DNA of 64,000 bases. Source: Dicaeum eximium (lineage: Eukaryota > Chordata > Aves > Passeriformes > Dicaeidae). The DNA lies in NCBI GenBank assembly GCA_013396995.1, contig VWZP01005658.1:1-64000 (forward strand), written 5' to 3'. Shown here piece by piece: positions 34,501 through 48,109 of the stretch. Every line of letters begins with the position of its first letter. The stretch's first letter is position 1. The notes beneath the pieces are model-generated. The model was not told where the DNA came from. It saw only the letters and a list, made by a program, of their open reading frames with translations, and did not search any database. A program made the translations under genes and the position numbers.

Positions 34501-37500
34501 GATGCTGTCACCTGAGATAAATCTCACTGCAAATGCTGCTTCCATACAACATGTGATTCTGCAGGTTAGTGCAGCAGCTCTCCCTGCAACTATGTCCATG
34601 GGACAGTGTCTTCAGATTAATCCTGCCTAGGACCTGAAAACTGGCAACTCTGATGTAGCAAACCAGGAATCTATAAATTCTAGGATATTTAAGCTGAAAT
34701 AGAGCAAAAAGGGAGAAGTAAATGACAGTATCTTATACAAACAAGAAAGGTAATCTACACAGATTTTCTAAATGAGGCTGGGAAGTCAGATTTGACTTCT
34801 GTCTTAAGTCAGCAATAAAAAAAGGAAACATTCAAGTTTTCACAGTTATTAGCTGCTTGTTCCTTGCTCACCAAAGAGTTAAGTACCCAAGGCCTGCAGT
34901 TTTTGCAGGGTGTTTTGCATTTTTCAGCCCTTAGACTGAGAGCCATTGAGCACACTACCACAGGCAAACCTCTCTCCAGCCAGATGCCAGAGCCTAGGAG
35001 GTTGGGCACTGCCGAGCACTGGGACAGCAGCCAAGCCACACAGGAAAGGACAAGTCAGGTAACTTCTGACAGCAGCTGCTTTTCTGCTTACTCTTCTCCT
35101 GACTCCAGAGAAGCACATGAACCAAAATGCCCCAGTGAAGCACGTCTGAGTGCCTGGGAGGTCAGGCAGGGAGAGGGAAGGGGCACAGGGAGCAGCCCCA
35201 CAGAAGGGCTGAGTCACCTGGTGCTGGCATTGGGGTCAGCAGAAAGCAGTGCAGGATGGGCTGGGAAAGCCCTGGAACACAAATGCCCAGCCCACTGCAG
35301 CCCAAGAACAAGGTGCAGGGAGGGGGGAGGACAGCAAGGAGCTCCAGGGACAGCAGTGCCCACAGCAACACAGGGTCCCACTCCACCAGTGGCAGGTCTG
35401 GCCCTGCAGCAGCAGCATTTTGAGTTGCCTCCCATATACAGAACATTTGGTTCATTATTTTCAATTAAAAATAAGCGAGCTGGACTCGCTCTGTCAAGGA
35501 CACTGCCCTCAGACTGCTTTTCTGCACAGCACACTGAGCTGATTTACAGGGGGAGAGAGTAACTGGGTTTGGAAACTCCAGTGTTCTGGGGGTTTGGCAG
35601 TGTGACAGAATTTCCTGACAGGAGGGATGCATGTAATGCCCTTTCCCTTGCTGTTCTCTTCAGCTCAGGCATCTGTAAGCACTCTCTTTGGATCATCTGG
35701 AAGTGACATATGGAAGTAGTTAGATTTTAAGTAGAGCTGACTCTGCTCAAGCACAGGACTTTTGGTAACCTGGATCAGAAGGGCCAGCTCTCTCTCAGTG
35801 CCCTGTGGAGGAATATTCAACAGATAAACTTTAATAGGTAGCAAAAACACGTGGGATTCACCAGCTTGGACAGTCATTTACCCATCATTAACAATCACTA
35901 CTTCACCCTCTGCTACTACAGTTATCCTGAGTAACTGAAGAGGGTAAATTGCTGTTGAAACACCTGTGCAAAAAACCCCACATACCCAAATACTGGATGT
36001 ATTTTGCTACTAATAATGTATTTATCAACTTGATTTTGCACGGCTCTGATTTCTGATTATGTACAATCCAAGTGACTAAACATATCATAGCAATTAGCAA
36101 CTTGCACACAGCAAAAAAGAAAGGTGCTCCCAAGGGTTTCATGCCTGTTTCTGCTGTCTCTTTGAAATGGTGGTTGCTAAGAAAAATGGGCAAACAGAGA
36201 GCAGTACTTATCCAAACTGTGATCAGCATTGCACCACCCTGCCTTCTCCCTGTTTAGAGGAAAGGTTCATTATTTTCCCAAGGGAGCTATCCAGGCCAGC
36301 CCATGCTGGGCAGTGAGGCAGGGACAGGGTCTGAAATGCTAAAAATGCTAAAGTCAATGCTAAAATGAAATGTTAAAATCAGAATTAAACCAGAAGACTG
36401 TAGTCCCGTGCTTGACAGTGGTGCCCAAGCCTGACCATGCTGATTGCAGCACCATCTCTTATCTTTCCAGACAGGTATTCTGCTGTATTCACACAAAGAT
36501 GCTTTTCCCTTCCCCATTCCCTTGCTCTTTGCCAGGACTCCTGTTACCCAGGCAGGACCCACCCTGCCAAAACAGGGGAGCATGAAAAGCACCAGTTTAA
36601 AGTCACATCACAGCAGTGATTCTGAGAGATGCCTTGAATGCACAGACACAGCCATCTGCTGTGATATGTGCATGCATTGAAGGCTCTCTGTGCTCTGCCA
36701 CAGAGCTCCAGACCCACGAAGGATTCCTGTGGCAAAGCCTTGGCAAGTCAGAGAATATTCCCTTTCATTTTCCTCTCTCCATAAGTTGGCCAAAGTCACC
36801 TCCTGCAGCTCAGGCCTCAGCAGAGCTCCTGAGCAGAGGGATTATTTCTTCCCAGGATCCTACACACCTGTAACCCTCAGTGCTCTTTCCACTAACAGGG
36901 TTTGAAACCCCAAAAGCAAGCAGGGATGGAAGCCCAGCAGCAGCACATGATTTGGAATGCAGCCCTAGGCTCATCTTTGTGTGCCTCTGTTACAGTCCCA
37001 CTGGAAATTTGTGGACTTTGCTCAGAAATTGAGTGCCAGTAAGGCCTTGGCTTCTACTTGAGTTGTTGAGGATGCAGAGGTACTTCTGCCTCATGACACA
37101 GTCTTACCCTCTTTTCCCTCAGTAGTTTATAATATTATGCCCCAAAATACATGTTTTGGCATGACAGCAATAGCAGATATCAAAATACTATTTAATAAAA
37201 GATTTTAAATTAAACTGCTGGCTGTCTACAACTCTAATTCTCTCCCTGCATTTAAAATTTAACCTGAAGCAGAATTATTATAGCTTCTTTAAAAATGATT
37301 TTGTGGAGAATTGAAGATACAGGTCAGTACCACTTAATTGTGCAGGATGCCCCCTCAATCAGAAAGAGAATTTAGTGGTGGCATCACTCCACATCACCCC
37401 TGTGTTAGAAACTGATGCAGCAAAGAGGAGGATGGCAAACTCACCCCAGAGCAGCTGGTGAAGGGAGGGGGAGATGCAGACACCCAAGAAGCTTCTCATC

Positions 37501-38929
37501 ATTTCAAAGCATGGTTCTGCTGTACCAGAGGGTGTAACAAAGCAAAGTGGGTGTTTCACATTCCCTGCTGGGGCACCAGGGTGAATTTTCTCACTGTGAA
37601 AGCCAGAAGAAGCTCCAGCAGCAACAGTGTTAAACAGAAGTTTTCCAGGCTTATGTACCATTACCTCTGGTGAAATCAATACAACTTGGACTTGAGCAGC
37701 AATTAAAAACCTTCCCTTAAAAACCCCATCCCAACTGCCCTTGGCCACACTCAGGACCTCCCAGTGACTTAGTGGCACATGCACAACAAAGAGAAGCCCT
37801 GACACTGTGCTTTAAACTTGCTAATGTCCCTGGTGTCAGCAGCACATGCTGCAGGACCATCCCTGCCTGGGCACCTGAGAGTGCACACTGTCAGGAAAAG
37901 AAGCACCTGGAAAGGAATTCAGAGGCAGGCACTCTTTAAAGGCATTTTCTTGACTCTGTGTTAAAGAAAATCAAGTGCTTCTTGCCCTCCAGAGGAACCC
38001 GACAGAGGGATGTGCATGGGTGCCAGGGCATAACAAGCATTTATTTTTAAATACATTGCAGGTTTTGTCTGTGTTTGGAGGAGGAGGCATGCCTGGCAGA
38101 CAGCAGAAAAAGAACCACACTGGGGAAAGAGAATATTGTTCAAATTAGGTGGGAGGAGAGGGAGAGGAGGAAAAATAATTGATTTTCTGAAGTCTGAAAG
38201 TGCTTGGCCCAGAAACTACAAGCCTGAGAACAAGAAAACACTAATTTTTTAAAAATGCATATTTCAAAGTATTTGTCATTTCAACTCACCCAAGATATTT
38301 TTATTAACTGCTTTTCTTTTCTTGGAGACTTGGTCTTTAAAATGTTAATTGGTGACTAAAGAATACCCTTAAGGAAACAGATTTGCTGGCATTTCTGGCT
38401 GGGTATGTTCAGATTACAGCTTTGAAAGGTTGGGGTCTTGGGGTGTTTTGTCTTTTTTCCTCTAAAAAGAAAGTAAAAAATAGCTTACCGTTTCATTGCT
38501 GAAACTGTATTTCCTCTGAATACCTTCCCACCCCCATTATAAAGAAAAAGAGCAAGATTTGAGAGTTTGAGATTTGAAAGTTGAGGGTTTGGCTTTTCAG
38601 TGACCAAGGCTGGAAGGATTTCAAAGGCTTCCAACTTCAAAACCACGGTGGTGCCCAAATACCATGTTGACATAAGCTGCAGGTTCTGGCTCTCAGAAGA
38701 GTGTCTGCACTCCTTGTCCCTTTGCTAGAGGTAGCTACATTAATCCTTCTTATGAGGAATGCACCAAGAAACGAGGTTTTATGAATAATCTCACCTTAAA
38801 AGCAGAAAGGAGGGGTCTGACACACCAAGCTTTGCTGTGAGCTGCTCTTGGAGCTGTCCAAGTGAGGTGGAGGAGCAACACTGGGGCAGGCAAAGAGCCT
38901 GAGGCAGAGACTGCTTCACCGACCACAGC
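31519..38929. other. Non-coding stretch with A-rich tracts; no gene seen
   Basis: A-runs followed by CCC or CCCC occur at 31,683, 32,031 and 33,711. A GC-richer island of frames at 34,860-35,560 is open on both strands (232 codons plus, about 100 minus) and has no recognisable domain. A minus-strand donor at 38,480-38,486 (AACG|GTAAGC) lacks a good partner. Confidence 0.4.
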
Positions 38930-39065
38930 CTGGAAAACTTTTCTATCTAAAACTTTAATTTCTAATTTGTTGTGACCTCTGCTAAATGGCAGTTAGATTC
39001 ATGCACGCCGCAGCTCCTAATGCATTTTTGCAAGTGCAATTTACTCGTTTTTCACTTGACCTACT
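38930..39065. promoter_or_regulatory. Possible conserved non-coding element
   Basis: The block has several homeodomain-like TAAT words, CACGCCGCAGC and no frame of interest. The call rests on texture only, without an alignment. Confidence 0.25.
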
Positions 39066-39994
39066 TCAAGTCAGGCCTGGTATTGAAGACACCTTTCAGA
39101 AGGCAGTACCAGCTCTGTGCTATATGCTAAATGTGTGACACAGGGACCCCAGGCAGGGGCAAAGGAGTGCCCTTCATTGCCAAAATCCCAGCCTTTGGAA
39201 GCAGGCAGCTGGTTATCAGTTCACACAGTTTAAAGGCACAGCAAGCCCAAGCCAACCAACCACCAAACACCACGATGTGGACATGCAGCACATTCCAGAG
39301 AGTTCCAGCTCTCCCATAGCTCCCTTCTACTTAGTCTAAGCAACAGGCCAGGGCCATGCCACAAAGCCTTGCCTTTCTAAAGCCTTGCCAATGGGAGCAG
39401 CTGAACACTCACCTGTGTGTGCCCCCTAAAAAGCAGGAAAAGGGAAGCTCGGCAGCGTTCTGCTGTAATTCCCGATGAAGTTGCAGCCAAGCTGGCATGC
39501 AGGCAGCAGCTCTGGTTGGTGGCCCTGTGCCTGGCCAGCTCCCTCCCTGCTCTCAGCCCTCCCAAGTAGCTTCAGCCACAGCTGCCTCCTGCTTCCTGCC
39601 TCCAAACCTCCCCTTTCCAGGTGCCTGTAGAAGCTGCACAACTGAAATCAATCACCTTGAGATTTTTTTTCTTCCCCCCCCCCAGCTAGATGTTTCCCCC
39701 GAGGCTGAGTTTTTCAAGAAGATTTTAATGGAAATGTTTGTGTCAGGAATAGGAAGGAAAAGGAAAAATCCTCATTTTGACTCAGTGAAAACCTGGCAGA
39801 AATTTATCCAGATGTGAAGCAATGCTTTGACATGATGGAAGGGTGGTCTCAGCAGCCTTCAGTGTCTCTGTATCTGCTGCAGCTGGAGCATGTCCTGTGC
39901 CACTGCAGGGAGACACCCTGTGAGAAATGGAGAGAGCCAGGCTGAGGAGAAGTTTGGGATACAGAGATGAGGAGGAAAGCAGCACATCACAGGG
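39066..39994. other. Non-coding stretch, no gene seen
   Basis: A minus-strand donor CACAG|GTGAGTG (39,408-39,414) has a strong pyrimidine tract only 13 nt upstream, too close for an ordinary exon; a longer version ending at an acceptor near 39,460 keeps CpGs. A 9-C run with a T-run lies at 39,664-39,683. Confidence 0.35.
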
Positions 39995-40840
39995 ATGACA
40001 GCCGGGATGAGGTGGTTGAGGGGAGCCCCAGCACTGAAAATGCACTCAGCGACAGAGGCAGATTTGGAAGTGGCTGTGTCACAGCTGCCCTGGGGAGGAG
40101 CACACCCCCGACCCTGCCGAGGGAACACCGGGAGCCTCCCAGCTGTGATTCCAGCCCTCGGAAAGATGGTGGGAAGAAACCAGATACACAGAGCACATGA
40201 ACTGCATTTCTGCTCGGGGTTGAGCCGCTGCCTGAGCAACACCCTGGGAAGGGAAGGGAGAGCTGGGGAGCCTCTGTGGAGGCTGGAGCTGGAGGAGAGC
40301 CTGCTGGAGCCTGCCGTGGAAACTCGGCTCAGCCTGTCCCGAGGCTTCTCTGGCTGCTGTCCGGGCTGGCAGCGCAGTGCGGGGATGGGAAGGGAAGGGG
40401 AGCACAGAGCAGGGGCTCGCTCCCTGCTGGAATCTCCATCTGCACTGCCCGAGCTCTGCCCGTGCTTGGCATCGCCAGCACCGCCCGGCAGAGACAGCCC
40501 GGGGGCTCCGCAGCTCTGTCCAGCTCGAAGGATGTTCAGAGTGTGCCGGCAAGCACAGGGAGGGCCAGCCCTGTGTTGTGGTTGTGTTCTGCCGGCACAG
40601 CAAGGCCCTGCTGCCCATCAGGAGGTGATGGCAGGGCATTTTGGTATCCTCCTGTCCCTGTCCCTCCATCTGTATGGCGCTTACAGGAGAACAAAAGTGC
40701 CGGTGGCATCCGAGGTCACAGCCTGCATGAGGTCCTAGGGCTGCCTCTGATGCCCGGGTGTGCTCACAGCACGTCAGTGCTGTTGTGCTGAGCGTGGAAA
40801 TGATTTCAGTAACACGCAGCTCCGCACAGACTTACTGCGA
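39995..40840. promoter_or_regulatory. CpG-enriched block, weak CpG island
   Basis: CpGs are frequent throughout (GCCGGG, CCGAGGG, ATCGCC, ACCGCCCGG, GCCGGC, CCGAGG and others). Long frames overlap on both strands: 247 codons plus at 39,995-40,738, 171 codons plus in another frame, and 196 codons minus at 40,079-40,669. None shows a known domain, and mutual overlap of this kind is expected in GC-rich DNA. It could be an alternative or lncRNA promoter, or an exon of an unidentified gene. Confidence 0.42.
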
Positions 40841-43800
40841 GCACAGCCTGCAAAAGCACCCCCGTGAACAGGGCTGAATTCGGGAATACCCCAGCCTAAA
40901 TGTGCAGATCACTGGCCCTGAAGCATCAGCACAATTAGGTTCACATCACAGCCCCACTGGATGGCAGCCTGCCAGTCTCTCGTTTCCTGACTGCCGCTGC
41001 TCAGGACTGAGGGGGGCTGTGCTGCTGGACTGTGTCCCACAGGGAGAGAGAAGGGAAGGCATGGCTCAGCAAAGCCCCCAGAACTGCTGCTGCAGCAGGG
41101 AGAGAGCTGCAGCTCTGCCAGCTAACCCTGAGAGCCCCAGGGCACACCGAGGGACCCTGTGCAACAGCCTGTGTACGGTTCTGGACAAAGGATGTGCTGT
41201 TGGGGGGTTTTAGGAGGTATTAACAAGGGAAAGCACTGTGTAAAAACTGATGTAACTACTCCAAAAATATTTTGTTTCGTTCTCCAATCAAACTTAATAT
41301 TTGTATCAAAATGGCTTATTTCAAAGCCCGTAGCATAATCATCATACTCAAAGGATGTAACCTGCCAAAATCTTTCCAGGGAGCTTTCTGTGCTTGCCAC
41401 GAGCTCCATCCCCAGCACAAGCTGTGGGTGACAAGGTGAAAGGGTCACAGCCCCAGCTGCTCCCATGGATGATTAACCACGTGCAGGACACAGGTACCTG
41501 ATGGGTTTCAGGCACAGTGTGCACAGTGGCAAAGCACCCCACAGCTCCCAGCACGAAGCAGGGAAGCTCTGCTTGGTAACCTGGGGCACACAAGGCACCT
41601 GTGTATTGCTGAGGGGGCAAATGCCAGAGAGCTGGATCTATCTGTGGGGCTTCTCAGGCAGAGCAGAAGCTCTGCAGATGGCATCTAAACAGAGCCTGGA
41701 GACAAACAGCACCTCTGAGACCAAAGAAGGCAGAGCAGCTGTTTCTTGTTCAAGTGGCTCAACAGGCTTCACAGCATCCCCTCTCACCCAGCACAGCCTC
41801 GGTAAAGCACGTGCCTAAAGGGGCAGGAGGTGGGCAGGTTCCTAAAACAGCACAGGGGAAGTAGGGGAGTGGTGGGGCTTTGTCAGGAAGAAGGCTGCAG
41901 GGAACTCCTGCCCACCAGAGTGCTGGTGGAGAGGTTTAAAATTCTTTCAGCTCCTATAAAAAGTATTTTAAAATCACAATATTCAGACTCACCTTCACAA
42001 AAAAAAACAAAAAAAANAAGGATTTTTGCAGCCCAGCATAAAGGCAGGGCAGTGGGTGCACTGCAACGTCACAGGCATGTGTCAGCACTGTATTTCCAAT
42101 AACTGTTGTTCCAAGACCCTTTCAAATGATAGGAGGTTTACAATAACACTCTGACCCTGCTAACTGCAGGAGGGTTCCTCCCAGATTCCCTTCAGAGAGC
42201 TGAGAAAGAAATTATCCTCACAGAAAGATCATTACTGTGAGCTCACTTAATCCCACTTTTAATCAAATGATAATTTAAGTGTAAGTTCCACTTCATGCAT
42301 TTAGAAAAACATTGGTGTAATAAACACTCCTATTAAAGCCTCATCCTCAAAAAAGATCATTCCCACAGCTGCCATTTAACAAGGCAGGAAAAAGAAATCA
42401 GTACAGTTCAGAATTTACGCAGCTATTTCATCCCTTCTTCTGAAAAAGATGAGTTTTATATAGTATTAGAATCTCATATAGTAGTTACAGAGCCCAAAAG
42501 GGAAACTATAGCAGATAAAGCACACAGAGATATTTAAGCCTGATTTTTTTCCTTCTGCAAGATAACCTATACCATGGCTATTCTGTTAATTGTGTTCCTC
42601 AAGTAATGGACTAACAAACAATTGCTTTGAACCCATAACCCCTGCAATGTTTTAGGGACCTGATTTGCTCCTTACTGACAAAAATGTGAAAATTGGGATA
42701 TTGACAGGAACATCAAGAGAGCTGAAATTCATTAGCATGAAATTCACATCAAATGCAAGGAGAAAGCTGAAATAAAAGCCCTGGGAAGCCAAGCCATGGA
42801 AGCCCAGCTCCTGCAGGATGTGCTGGTGGCTGCACAGACCATGGGCCACTCCATCAGCTGGGTGTCACAGCAGACATGATCAGCTGGCTCTTATTCTTGC
42901 TAAATTATGTGTGCTGAGCTGGGGAGGGAGGGGATCAGGGGTGAAATCAGAAATCATTCCAGTTCATGGTGTGCCAGATGACTGGAGAAGCTTCAGTAGC
43001 TGCTGCTGGGAGCAGGGCAGTGCACAGGCTGTGCAGGCAGGCATTCCCCACATTTCCCTTTCTCCTGTCTCTGCCCTGCTGGTTAACAGTAGGGATGGAT
43101 CAGAAGGATGCATCAGTGTCTTCTATAGTGAGCTGGAGAAATTCTCCTCTATTAATCCCACGTTATCACCGTGATCCAGAATTGCTGGGCTTAACCAGGG
43201 ACCAGCAAACGCTTTGGGGCCCAGCAGAGCAGGATTCCCCCTCTGAGCAGCAGGATTGCTGCCTGCACCCAGCTGGGCACCACTGGCAGGAGGGCTGAAT
43301 TCTCCTGCCATGTAGCATCTTCACATCAAAGTGTGTGAAGAAAAGGCACACAGAAAGGCTGGGCTGGCTCCTCCTCTGCACAGCCATAGTGGAGTGTTGA
43401 GAAAGCTTCAAAGACGTGTGCTGGAGGGAAAAACACAAGCAACCCAAATATTTTATACATATAGATGATGTTGCTCTGACTTATAAAAATGCATAAGTAT
43501 TCAAACCCTTGAAACAGCCTGACAGATAGGCTCTCCCTTCCCAGCCATGCCTAGCTTTGTGCTGGGGGATGCAGGGATTGGATTCTGAACTGGATATTCC
43601 AGTTCCTCTGAACAACAGCCCAAAATAGATTTCAAGGCATTTGATTATTTTAATTCATATGCAAGTCCATCCCACAATGGAAACTCTTCCTTTTGGAGAT
43701 GCTTATCTGGTGGCTGGGTGTTTAGTCTTTAAAGGACTGAGTCCCAGAGGAGCTGTTCCCAAATGTCTGGGATGCAGCGGCTCCCTGCAGAGCACCCAGC

Positions 43801-46506
43801 AGAGGCAGGCTGGGTGGCAGGCCACAGGAGCTGCTGGAAAGCCATTTGGTGACTTCCCAGCCCTTCTGCCATCCCAGCTGGTGCTGGCACATGGTTTGCA
43901 GGCAGGCCTGGGCAGCACAGCTGCAGGAGGCACTGGCAGAGGTGCAGCCACCAGCACTGGCAGAGCACCCAGGCTGCTGGCACGGCCATGGATCACCCAG
44001 CAGCAGGAGCTCACTCAGGCCCTGGGAATGCTGCCAGCAGCCCCAGGAGCTCTGCTCACCCCTGGGCATCTGAGACAGCAGCTAAGTGCTCCTTATCAGT
44101 GCTGGGAAGATAGGGCAGGATGAGAGCAGAATAACAAAAGCCCTGAGATGTGATTTATGGAGGGAAAAAAATAAACTTAGTACTAGTTTCCAATGGCATT
44201 TAAGTTTGAGAGGCCAGCCAAAACTTCATGTTTTTTACAAAAAAAAAATCTACTTCACTGAAATACTCTTTCCTACAGGGATTTCTCTGTGTTGTGCTTA
44301 GGCAGTGCTATAACAATAAACAGGCATCCTTGCCTTAAGGGACTGCAGATACTGCCAAAGCAGGCAACATTTTAAACCTACAATAACCTTTCACTAATTG
44401 CAGAAGTCAAGCCAGACAGCCCAAACAGGCACAGAGCTGGGAGAGCACTTCAAGGAAGAGTGACACAGCATGGGCTTTTACCCAGGCACTGCTGCCAACT
44501 GGCTTACAGAGAAACTTTACATCACCCTAAAGCCCAGAAACTGCCTTCCAAAAACTAACTGCCTCCTCAAATGCCCATACAGTTCATGGTTTGTGAACTG
44601 AAGCCAATGTGTGATTTCCCAGCCTCCCCAACAAATGGTGGGGACCAAGAGGAACATGGAGATGCAGCCCCTGACATGGAGACAAATGTTTCTGCCCTGA
44701 GCCCCAGGGAATGCTTGGGAGGAACCTGTTTGAGAGGAAGGGGTTCCTCTGGCCCACAGCACACATGCTGAGAAGGGTAAAATTGTACCAGGAAGCAAGA
44801 AGGCAAATGACTCTTTCTAATCAGTCTCCCCCCTCCCCTGAGAACTGAGGTCAGCAGAGAACTGGGGCATGTTGGGGGAGCTGCTGAGCTTTGTTTTTCA
44901 CTGATAAAGATCAGTGGTAGCTCACTGAGCATCAGCCCTGTCCTGGGGTTACTGATGGTTCCAGTACAGCCACTGGAGTATTTTAAGTGGGTTGGAGAGG
45001 GATCAAAAGTCTCTAAGTAGGGTGATCCCAACAGTGGCATTTAATGCAGGTGCTTTTGACAGAGCCCAGGAGCAGGGCCCTGTGGCTGGGGGCAGACCTG
45101 GGCTCCCTTCAGGGCCCTGCAGCAGCACTGGGCTGAGACCCCAGCACAAGGTCCAGCCCACTCCAGGGCTTCCTTCCCAAAGCCTTCGTGGGGCTGTGAG
45201 CCAAGGCCCTTCCACCTGGCTCACATACTAGAGGGGCTCAGGCACTTAACTCTAAACCTAGTCAATTCTTAGAGTTATTGTTTGTGAGCTAAGAGGGTTT
45301 AATTTGAAATCCTACATTGTTGGGGTTTTTTAAAAAATGAAATGGAGAACAGTCTCCCGCAAGGCTGGTCCACAGCACTTTCCTTGGTGATGCTCAGTTG
45401 AAAGGATCTGGAACTCATCACCATACCATCTGCCTCTCTCTGAGAGGTGATCAATCATCCTGAAAGTTTAAACACCCACAGTGCCTCATCTACTATAGTG
45501 TTCAAATCTACCTCTTCTAAACAGTGAAAGGGAGGACATGCTGTCCCCTCATGGCACAGCAGTCAAGCCCCAGCTTCCACGCCTGCCAAGCTATAAAACC
45601 CCAGTGTTTCCTAGGTTTTACAGTCAGTACTGAGACAGGGAATCTTCTTAGGATAGACAGGCAGCCAGAGAGGGAGAGCTGTGTGTGACACCACCCTGTA
45701 ACAGGGCTGCAGGAGCATCCCAACTCACAGTCTGAGGAGGGATGAGCACTCCCCAAACCTGCCTTCCCTCTGCCCACAGGCAGAAACTTTGCCTGGGAGT
45801 AAAGAGCAAAAGGAATGCCTCACTCTACTGTGATCAGCTCTGGAGGGGCACAGGGGGCTCCTTCTCCATAGGACACAGGTAAATTCACAAGCCAGTGGGG
45901 ACCAAACTGATGCTCCATCCCCTCTGCCAGGAGCAAGGCTGGGCCAGACCTACAACACAGCTTTGTCTATCCCAAAGGAACAGTGATCAATCCACAGAAA
46001 AAGCGTGTGGAAACTCATTTTCTTTGTGCTGTCTGCAGGCTTTGGAATTGCACAGTGTGGGTGTTTTGGTCCACATGAAATCACTGCCTGAACAGGAGTG
46101 GCCCCCAGTGCTGAGGCTGGCTTTGCTCTGCCCTGTGTGGCTCAGGGCACAGGCTGGGGGGTGCCAAGGAAGGTGGCAGAGGCCACAATTGTGGTCCCCC
46201 TTGGGTCCCCCTGTCCTGTACAGCACTTTGTGTCTGGGAGGCATCACTGGCCTATTAACAGAGATCAATTTAATGTAGAACTTCTTACAACAACCCCAAA
46301 TGACACATGCTGTCATCACTGGCTTAGAACAAGTCCCGATAAAAAGTCACTTTTTGTCCAGTGGCAACAAATTGTCTGTTTTCTTACACAAGAACACCAG
46401 GCAGTCCACAAGTTCATGATTCATTCTTCACCACCAAGATCTCCATGCCAGGTTTGTCTAACAGACAGTTACTTATTGACCTGCTAAAACCTTTTCCTTA
46501 GCTTAC
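40841..46506. other. Non-coding stretch, no gene seen
   Basis: Segments 42,205-42,330 (homeodomain-like words) and 42,680-42,780 (ATTAGCAT, ATGCAA) look constrained by texture. GC-richer parts at 43,700-44,070 carry overlapping frames in several registers, without features. Confidence 0.38.
42017..42017. other. Unresolved base (N) in an A-rich run
   Basis: A single N sits inside A7-C-A8-N-AAGG (about 42,000-42,021), where length and base are hard to call. Confidence 0.97.
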
Positions 46507-46544
46507 CTGGAGACACCAGCCAGCTTCATTGTGCTGATGTTCAG
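46507..46544 (-). other. Candidate 38-nt microexon (minus)
   Basis: On the minus strand the acceptor CAGCTGTTTCTCTTTGTAG (complement of 46,545-46,563) and the donor TCTCCAG|GTAAGC (complement of 46,501-46,506) are both near consensus and enclose 38 nt. Two frames are open: EHQHNEAGWCLQ (leaving phase 0) and LNISTMKLAGVS. It does not join in frame directly to the candidates at 48,696-48,725 or 56,339-56,441, so any shared transcript needs further exons or is non-coding. Protein not recognised. Confidence 0.3.
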
Positions 46545-48109
46545 CTACAAAGAGAAACAGCTGGGGCAGCTGAGGGTTCTGCTCATCACAGTTTGAGCTC
46601 CTGGATGTGGCTCTCCCATGTTGGAAATGAGCTGTAGCTATGCAGGCTGCAATTCTAGAAAAGAGGTGGAGGTTCAAAAAGGCACCCCAAAATTGTCTCT
46701 ATTGGCACTTAATAGGAAAAGAAGTAATTTATGGTGCTGTTATGGAGTGAATATGCAGTAGCTAAGAGTTTTCAGGCACACTTACAGACAAGCCTTCCCT
46801 AACTCCCATGAGCCTTGCTGTGATAGGGATAAAAGAAAAAAATGGAGTGGCCAGGGGAGGAAGTAGAATAAAGCTGAAATATATGAGGATTTTCTAGATG
46901 AGTATGTGATTTAGGGAATTTAGGGGAAATTTAGGCATTGAAGTTCTGTACTAAAACATCCTGGCTTTTCAGTGAAGATATCCAAGAGGCACCTGCACAT
47001 TGAACAATTGCCAAAGGGACACCAAGCCATACTATCACTTCAGAGAAGCCAGAGTAGGCACCACAGGATCCATGAAAACAGAATAGTAGGACAGATGCCC
47101 TACATTTATGGATTGAAAGAGAAATTTCCCTGACAAACTCTGTGGCCAAGCCAATCGTGCTGTGCTGAGCTGACTACCAAGGCATGAAATGCAGGATCCA
47201 TCCCAGATCTTCTGAGCCTCCATCCAGCTGAGGTTCTCTTAGTCCTGGCCATTAGACAGACCAGACCAGAACAGAGATTAATCCAAGCCTGGGTGTGAAT
47301 CCCCCTTCAGAGCCACTTCACCTGCCAGAGCATTGCAGGGTAGAAAAGGCTTTCCAGAAAAGCACACCTGAGTAATAACTCATTGTCACGGGGAGCCAAA
47401 GGTGGCAATTGTCCCTGTGCCACTGTCCCTGTGCCACAGCCAGCCCTCCTATTCTCAGTTAGAAATGACAAGGACAGTCCACAAGACCTGCTGTCTCCCA
47501 GGACTTCACCCACAGACCCATGGAACTTGTCTTGAAGACAGGTTTCATGAAGAAAAAGGCTTTCTTGAGCTAACAAAGCCCCATGAGGATAAGGCAAGAC
47601 TGATAGTTAAAAACTATGGCAAATGATCCCAAAATTAAAAATACAGTTAGAGTGTGTGCTTTGGGAAAGAACGTGAAGGGCCAAAATGTAATTTTCCTTA
47701 AGTCAGCACACAAAATCATTGGCTAATGGCTGAGACACAGTGGTGCCCACTGAGATTTCTCTGGAAAAGAGAGGGAGAGAAATGTATTCAAGACGTAAGA
47801 CAAGTAGTGTGAGCTAAGTTGTTTTAATTCTCTCCTTCCCTATCCCCAGGTTTCACTCCAGTGTCACTCACAGTGCTGGGTTTTTACCAATGTCTACATC
47901 TGACACATTTTCAAAGCCCAGAAGTGAGCAGCATTCAAAATGCAGCGCAAGCTGCTTGGAACAGCTTTCCAATATTTATACAAACAACCTTGGGGCTTTG
48001 AAAACATCTCAAAGCCCCCGTGTCCCACAGAGACCTTCCATCAGAGGCGTGAGCTTTGGGCTTGGCCTGCAGCACAGGAAAAGCCTGCAGTGGTGAAGCA
48101 GAGGTTAGT
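46545..48109. other. Non-coding stretch, no gene seen
   Basis: Ordinary mixed DNA. A 14-bp tandem duplication of a CTGTCCCTGTGCCA-like unit lies at about 47,409-47,438. Confidence 0.42.

Noticed and set aside
34864..35562. 232-codon plus frame
   Set aside because: Overlaps about 100-codon minus frames in the same GC-rich patch; no domain or reliable start.
39995..40738. 247-codon plus frame in the CpG block
   Set aside because: A 196-codon minus frame covers the same DNA; low stop density follows from GC content. Kept only as a CpG-enriched block.
45590..45600. TATAAAA-like word in CTATAAAACCCC
   Set aside because: Isolated motif with no CpG, start-site or frame support.
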